DNA from: Gammaproteobacteria bacterium
GTDB taxonomy: Bacteria; Pseudomonadota; Gammaproteobacteria; Pseudomonadales; Azotimanducaceae
Direction of reading: 5' to 3'
Assembly: GCA_026706385.1 (NCBI GenBank)
Contig: JAPOYV010000035.1
Span: 1 to 64,000 of the forward strand
Length of the DNA stretch: 64,000 nt
The notes under the pieces are model-generated. The model made no database searches, was not told the origin of the DNA, and saw nothing but the letters and a program-made list of their open reading frames with translations. Position 1 is the stretch's first letter. Each line of letters begins with the position of its first letter. This document shows positions 60,512-64,000 of the stretch, piece after piece. Both the position numbers and the translations under genes were made by a program.

Positions 60512-60985
60512 CTACGTGGGATCCAGGATTCTGCTGAAGCCGTCAAAAACGCTGCGGTTCCCGTCCGGCGCCCAGCCGATGATGAGCGCTCGCAGCGGTT
60601 CGCTACTGGTCACGCGCATCGCGTGGGGCATGTTGGGAGGACAGTGGGTGACAGTTCCGGGCTCTGCCGTGAAGGTCTCGTCACCCCACTGACACTCCGC
60701 CGTCCCGGCGATGATGATGTAGATCTCGGGATGTTCGTGCGCGTGGGCGCTATAGATGGTCCCCGGGCCGAGCTGGAAGGCCGACACCCAGATGTCTTGC
60801 TCCGCTATGGCGCCCCGCGGCCCGATGAGGGTTCGGACCTGCATGGCTTTGAGAAGCGACTGGGGATAGTTGCTGTATGAGGACATGTGGGCGAGGGCGT
60901 AGTTCTTGATGAAATACTCTCCCTGTTCTTCCGTCACTGCGTTTGACTTCCTACGGTCGTTCGAAGAGCCGGTAATGTACGCCAT
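60512..60985 (-). CDS. Cupin-domain protein
   Basis: 157 residues with a single cupin barrel. Motif 1 is SAHAHEHPEIYIIIAGTAE (HxHxxxE...G, metal ligands), and motif 2 is PGTVTHCPPNMPHAM. The N-terminal helix region (YALAHMSSYSNYPQ) resembles small-molecule lyase or dioxygenase cupins, including dimethylsulfoniopropionate-lyase-like proteins, but the reaction is not determinable. It is 21 bases upstream of the phosphotransferase-like gene on the same strand and probably in one operon, suggesting they process the same compound. Confidence 0.78.
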   Translation of the reverse strand: MAYITGSSNDRRKSNAVTEEQGEYFIKNYALAHMSSYSNYPQSLLKAMQVRTLIGPRGAIAEQDIWVSAFQLGPGTIYSAHAHEHPEIYIIIAGTAECQWGDETFTAEPGTVTHCPPNMPHAMRVTSSEPLRALIIGWAPDGNRSVFDGFSRILDPT

Positions 60986-61103
60986 GCCGAGCGCCGAGGC
61001 TGCGCTGGCGCGCCAACGGCATCTCCCTTAGGAAGCTGCTTACATCGAGCGGATGCCTATATGATCCACGACCGCTGTCCGATGCCGAGTTTGGGTTCAA
61101 GTA

Positions 61104-61901
61104 GTGGACGAACTTAAGACGCCGACCGCGTCCAACGGATACGCGGTCTCCACGAGCAAGCTCTGCCGCGTCTTCGGAAGCCTCCGCGCCGTGCAGGATC
61201 TCGATCTGCGGGTCGAACCGGGGACTCTCTACGGTTTCCTAGGGCGGAACGGCGCGGGCAAGTCCACCACCATCAAGATGCTGACCGGGATTCTGGCGCC
61301 GAGTAGCGGCTCGATCGAATTGCTCGGCGTGGCGGCGACCGACGAGGCCCAGGCGACCGAGGTTCGACGGCGAATCGGTGTCGTTCCGGAAGATCTCGCG
61401 CTATTCGAACTGTTGACAGGGCGCGAGTACCTAGACTTCGTAGCCACGATCTACCTGCTCGACGAAGCGGAAGCCCGGGGACGTGTGGACGAGCTGCTTG
61501 AAGTACTCAACGTCGGTGCGGGCGAGAAGCAACTGGTTCTCGAGTACTCCCATGGCATGCGAAAAAAGCTGGCCCTTGCCGCGGCGCTGATCGGGGACCC
61601 CGCCTTGCTGTTCCTCGACGAACCCTTCGAGGGTGTCGATGCCGTCTCATCAAGGGTGATGCGCGACATCCTTGTGCGGTTCGTCGAGCGCGGCGGAACG
61701 GTCTTCATCACCTCCCATGTACTCGACGTCATCGAGCGCCTGTGTACCCACGTCGGCATCATCGATCAGGGGCGCCTGGTGTACGAGGCACCCTTGTCCT
61801 CGCTTGAGGGGCGAACCCTGGAATCCGTGTTCATCGAACGTGTCGGCGATGCGCAAGGCATACGCACCGAGCTGAGCTGGCTGCGCGAAGACGGCATCTA
61901 G
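61104..61901 (+). CDS. ABC transporter ATP-binding protein
   Basis: 265 residues. Walker A GRNGAGKST (~47-55), Q-loop near PEDLALFELLTGREYLD, a degenerate signature YSHGMRKKLALAAALIG in place of LSGGQ, Walker B LLFLDEPFEGVD and the switch His in FITSHVLDVIERL. The GTG start has weak context. It is the nucleotide-binding half of an exporter-type ABC system. The following membrane gene begins immediately after its stop (TAGGTG), so they form a two-gene operon. Substrate unknown. Confidence 0.9.
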   Translation: MDELKTPTASNGYAVSTSKLCRVFGSLRAVQDLDLRVEPGTLYGFLGRNGAGKSTTIKMLTGILAPSSGSIELLGVAATDEAQATEVRRRIGVVPEDLALFELLTGREYLDFVATIYLLDEAEARGRVDELLEVLNVGAGEKQLVLEYSHGMRKKLALAAALIGDPALLFLDEPFEGVDAVSSRVMRDILVRFVERGGTVFITSHVLDVIERLCTHVGIIDQGRLVYEAPLSSLEGRTLESVFIERVGDAQGIRTELSWLREDGI

Positions 61902-63617
61902 GTGAATCCTCGTCAACGCAACGCCGTGTTCGCGTTGTATCGGACGTTGCTCCGCCGCCGGTGGCACCGATTGGGTCCGGCAATGAAGAGCCTCGGCGCA
62001 TTCCTGATGGCGATTGGCGTCGTCGCGGCCGGTTTCGCTTTTCTGCTGGCGTTGTCGCTAGGGATCTTCCTGCTGCCGGACGCGTCGCCGGTGGGCGTCC
62101 TGTGGGCGTGGGACGGCGTGCTCATCGGGTTCCTGTTCTTTCGCGTCTGGGGCATCGCCACGGACCTGCGGGTGGACGACGTGCTCTCGATGCACAATTT
62201 CCTCCATCTGCCGCTTAACCCCGGCGACGTCTTCGTACTGAACGTCGTCGCCCTGCATGTGCAGCCGTCTCCGCTGATCTTCGGGGCCGCGCTTCTCGGC
62301 TTGTCACTCGCGTCGGTGTTCGCGCTGGGGCCCGCTCACGTGATCCTGTTGCCGCTCGCGCTAGCGGCGTTCTGGTGCGTGATCGCTGTGACCCGCCAAC
62401 TGCAGACGTTCGTCGCGGCCTTGATGGTGAACAAGCGTCGGCGCGGGACCATCGTGGCCGTCTCCTTTCTGGTTGCGATGCTGCTGATTCAGGCGCCGAA
62501 CATCTACGTGCAGGTGGGACTCTGGAGTGAACGCGATCAACCGGATCCTGTGCCTGCCGAGCAGGAGAATGGGGAAGCGTTGGCGCCCGGCGAGGTATCG
62601 CGATGGCTGCTGATCCCGACCTTGGCCGTGCCGCCGGGTTGGCTGGCCTACGGTGCCTACCAGGCGAAACAGGACCGCTATTGGCCAGCCGCTCTGGCGA
62701 CGCTCGGGTTTTTGGCGATTACCGGCTGGAGCTTGAGTCGGTCGTATCGATCGACGCTGCAGGTATACCGGCACACGGAGCGGGCGCGCGCCCGTCCCCG
62801 GCACCGGTCGGCGTCAAGTTCGGCGACTCGGCGCCGCCGGATCGCTGACGCCTACTGGGGTGTCTTCCCAACGGTACCCGCTGCGATCGGGCGGGCGTCG
62901 CTGCGACAGTGGTTTCGTTCGCCGCAGGGCAAGTACGGGTTCCTGGCCCCGATCATGGCCTTTGCGTTCGTGCTGGTGGCGGCATTGCGGTTCGAGGACA
63001 TGGCGCAAGCCCAGCCGTACCTCGGAGTGGGCCTCGCCGCGTTCTGTTGTGCGCCGGCCGGCTTCGCCAACAACGTCTTTGGCTGGGACCGGGGTGGGTT
63101 CCGTGTCCTGCTCGCCGCGGCCCCGCCCCGGCACCTGGTCCTGCTCGGAAAACACCTCGGGCTGATACCGATCACCCTGGGTCCCGGGTTCGCCGCGCTC
63201 GTCGTCGTGCAGTTGGGTTGGCCTCAGCCCGCGACGCACTTTTTCGCGTCCATGCTGCAACTGGCGCTGTTCTGCCTCGTGGTGTTCATGGTTGGCACCC
63301 ACTTCTCGATTACCGACCCTTGGGCCGCATCGTTCAACTCGCTGAAACAGCGCGGCGAGGCCATGGCATCGAATCTCGGCGCGTTCTTCGCCGCTGCCTT
63401 CGCCGTTGGTGTGATGATGCTGGCGATTGCGGCACTGCTGGCCGTCGAGCGCCTGCTGGCCGGGGCGGCGTGGACGATTCCCGTCTATCTAGTCGCCTCT
63501 ATGATCGAACTCGCGTTTGTCGCCGCGTGGTACCGCCGTGTCCTGCTGCGACAAGCGAGGGCGTTGCCAGCACAGGAAGACAGAATCCTGGAGGCGATCA
63601 CCACGCCGGTGGACTGA
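61902..63617 (+). CDS. ABC transporter permease (large multi-pass membrane protein)
   Basis: 571 residues starting at GTG directly after the ATPase stop. Many hydrophobic segments are visible (ALSLGIFLLPDASPVGVLWA, IFGAALLGLSLASVFALG, VILLPLALAAFWCVIAV, FLVAMLLIQAPNIYVQVGL, VAALRFEDMAQAQ with surrounding helices, MMLAIAALLAVERLLAGA), about 10-12 in total. It is not a fused ATPase. It resembles the uncharacterised ABC-2-like permeases of about 550 residues that accompany single ATPases. The charged centre (ERARARPRHRSASSSATRRR) is a cytoplasmic loop. Confidence 0.85.
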   Translation: MNPRQRNAVFALYRTLLRRRWHRLGPAMKSLGAFLMAIGVVAAGFAFLLALSLGIFLLPDASPVGVLWAWDGVLIGFLFFRVWGIATDLRVDDVLSMHNFLHLPLNPGDVFVLNVVALHVQPSPLIFGAALLGLSLASVFALGPAHVILLPLALAAFWCVIAVTRQLQTFVAALMVNKRRRGTIVAVSFLVAMLLIQAPNIYVQVGLWSERDQPDPVPAEQENGEALAPGEVSRWLLIPTLAVPPGWLAYGAYQAKQDRYWPAALATLGFLAITGWSLSRSYRSTLQVYRHTERARARPRHRSASSSATRRRRIADAYWGVFPTVPAAIGRASLRQWFRSPQGKYGFLAPIMAFAFVLVAALRFEDMAQAQPYLGVGLAAFCCAPAGFANNVFGWDRGGFRVLLAAAPPRHLVLLGKHLGLIPITLGPGFAALVVVQLGWPQPATHFFASMLQLALFCLVVFMVGTHFSITDPWAASFNSLKQRGEAMASNLGAFFAAAFAVGVMMLAIAALLAVERLLAGAAWTIPVYLVASMIELAFVAAWYRRVLLRQARALPAQEDRILEAITTPVD

Positions 63618-63696
63618 AGTGGAACGGTCCACCGGCTGGCCTATTACCGCCGCTGGTGTACATTCCTTGCCGACCGAGGCAAACCAAGAGACACTT

Positions 63697-64000
63697 ATGA
63701 CCGACAGTCCCATCACCGTCGTCGTGGAGTTCGAAGTCGAGACCCAGACGTCGAGCCGCGACGAGTGGCTTCAAGCGTGGAAGGGCCGGGCCGACGACGC
63801 CTTCGAGCACGAGCCGTTCGCGCCGGCCTATGAAGCGGCGGTGAGCGTCGAGGACGAGTCCCGGGTGTTGGTCTTCGAACGCTACGAGAACGGCGACGCG
63901 GGCCTGCAGACGCACATGGAGCGGCCGGCGCACAGGGAACTCGGCGAGTTGTTGGGCGCGCGGGGCATGATCAAGCGTCGTACGCTGGCGAACATCGCCG
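63697..64000 (+). CDS. Antibiotic biosynthesis monooxygenase-like (ABM) protein, 3' end outside window
   Basis: 101 codons from ATG 63697 before the window ends. It reads SPITVVVEFEVETQTSSRDE, WLQAWKGRADDAFEHEPFAP, YEAAVSVEDESRVLVFERYE and THMERPAHRELGELLGARGM. The pattern of a beta strand, a helix with catalytic-like residues, VLVFERYEN and a helix followed by a strand fits the dimeric ferredoxin-like ABM/quinol monooxygenase fold. The function (monooxygenase, stress or scavenging) is inferred. The C-terminal end is not visible. Confidence 0.6.
   Translation, partial: MTDSPITVVVEFEVETQTSSRDEWLQAWKGRADDAFEHEPFAPAYEAAVSVEDESRVLVFERYENGDAGLQTHMERPAHRELGELLGARGMIKRRTLANIA

Overview
The window comes from a GC-rich bacterium, most likely a proteobacterium. 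The evidence is the style of the luciferase-like flavin enzymes, a complete type VI secretion system (T6SS) and CCA-encoding tRNA genes; the lineage is inferred and cannot be fixed from sequence alone. Coding density is high, with many 4-base stop/start overlaps that often use GTG or TTG starts.

Layout. (1) 1-5.1 kb is a plus-strand catabolic operon: two luciferase-like monooxygenases, a frameshifted D-2-hydroxyacid dehydrogenase, a short-chain dehydrogenase and a medium-chain quinone-type reductase. (2) 5.3-13 kb is an accessory junction. It holds tRNA-Ser(CGA), a decayed tyrosine integrase, a solitary ParB-like gene, a large MalT/LuxR-type regulator on the minus strand, a frameshifted small exported protein and an IS21-type remnant. 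(3) 13-49.5 kb is a T6SS locus. The minus-strand group is tssE-tssF-tssG, followed by a catalytically degenerate IS607-like recombinase homologue. The plus-strand group is tssC1-tssH-(tssJ-like)-tssK-tssL-tssM-tssA, then two spike-associated unknowns, a DUF4150 PAAR-like protein, tssB-tssC2, a repeat-rich protein, a pentapeptide protein, two hcp genes, two vgrG-like genes, a 1617-residue effector candidate and a DUF2169-pentapeptide protein. A DUF3540 protein lies on the minus strand at the end. (4) 49.5-51.5 kb encodes a small outer-membrane beta-barrel and a SPOR/CBM9-like exported protein. (5) 52.0-59.4 kb is built around a 4,692-bp IS1595-type transposon (52386-57077) with near-perfect 24-bp terminal inverted repeats and an 8-bp target duplication. 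It carries tRNA-Leu(UAG), a JAMM/MPN metalloprotease and several small exported or calcium-binding proteins. It splits a small coiled-coil membrane protein gene whose intact paralogue lies 7 kb away, beyond a sulfatase gene. (6) 59.5-64 kb holds a phosphotransferase-like protein, a cupin, an ABC ATPase-permease pair and a partial monooxygenase-like gene.

The T6SS has all core parts: sheath TssB/TssC, tube Hcp, baseplate TssA/E/F/G/K, membrane complex TssJ-like/L/M, the disassembly ATPase TssH and spike VgrG/PAAR-like. Several parts are unusual. The sheath large subunit is duplicated while TssB is single, TssH lacks the middle domain, TssM lacks a Walker A motif, and the lipoprotein is a tandem duplication. 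One VgrG has an EF-hand insertion in its OB-fold region and a glycine-proline-asparagine repeat tail. Similar promoter-like sequences precede tssC1 and tssB, and phased TTGATA repeats precede hcp1. A 19-bp palindromic sequence occurs in opposite orientation on the two sides of the T6SS locus.
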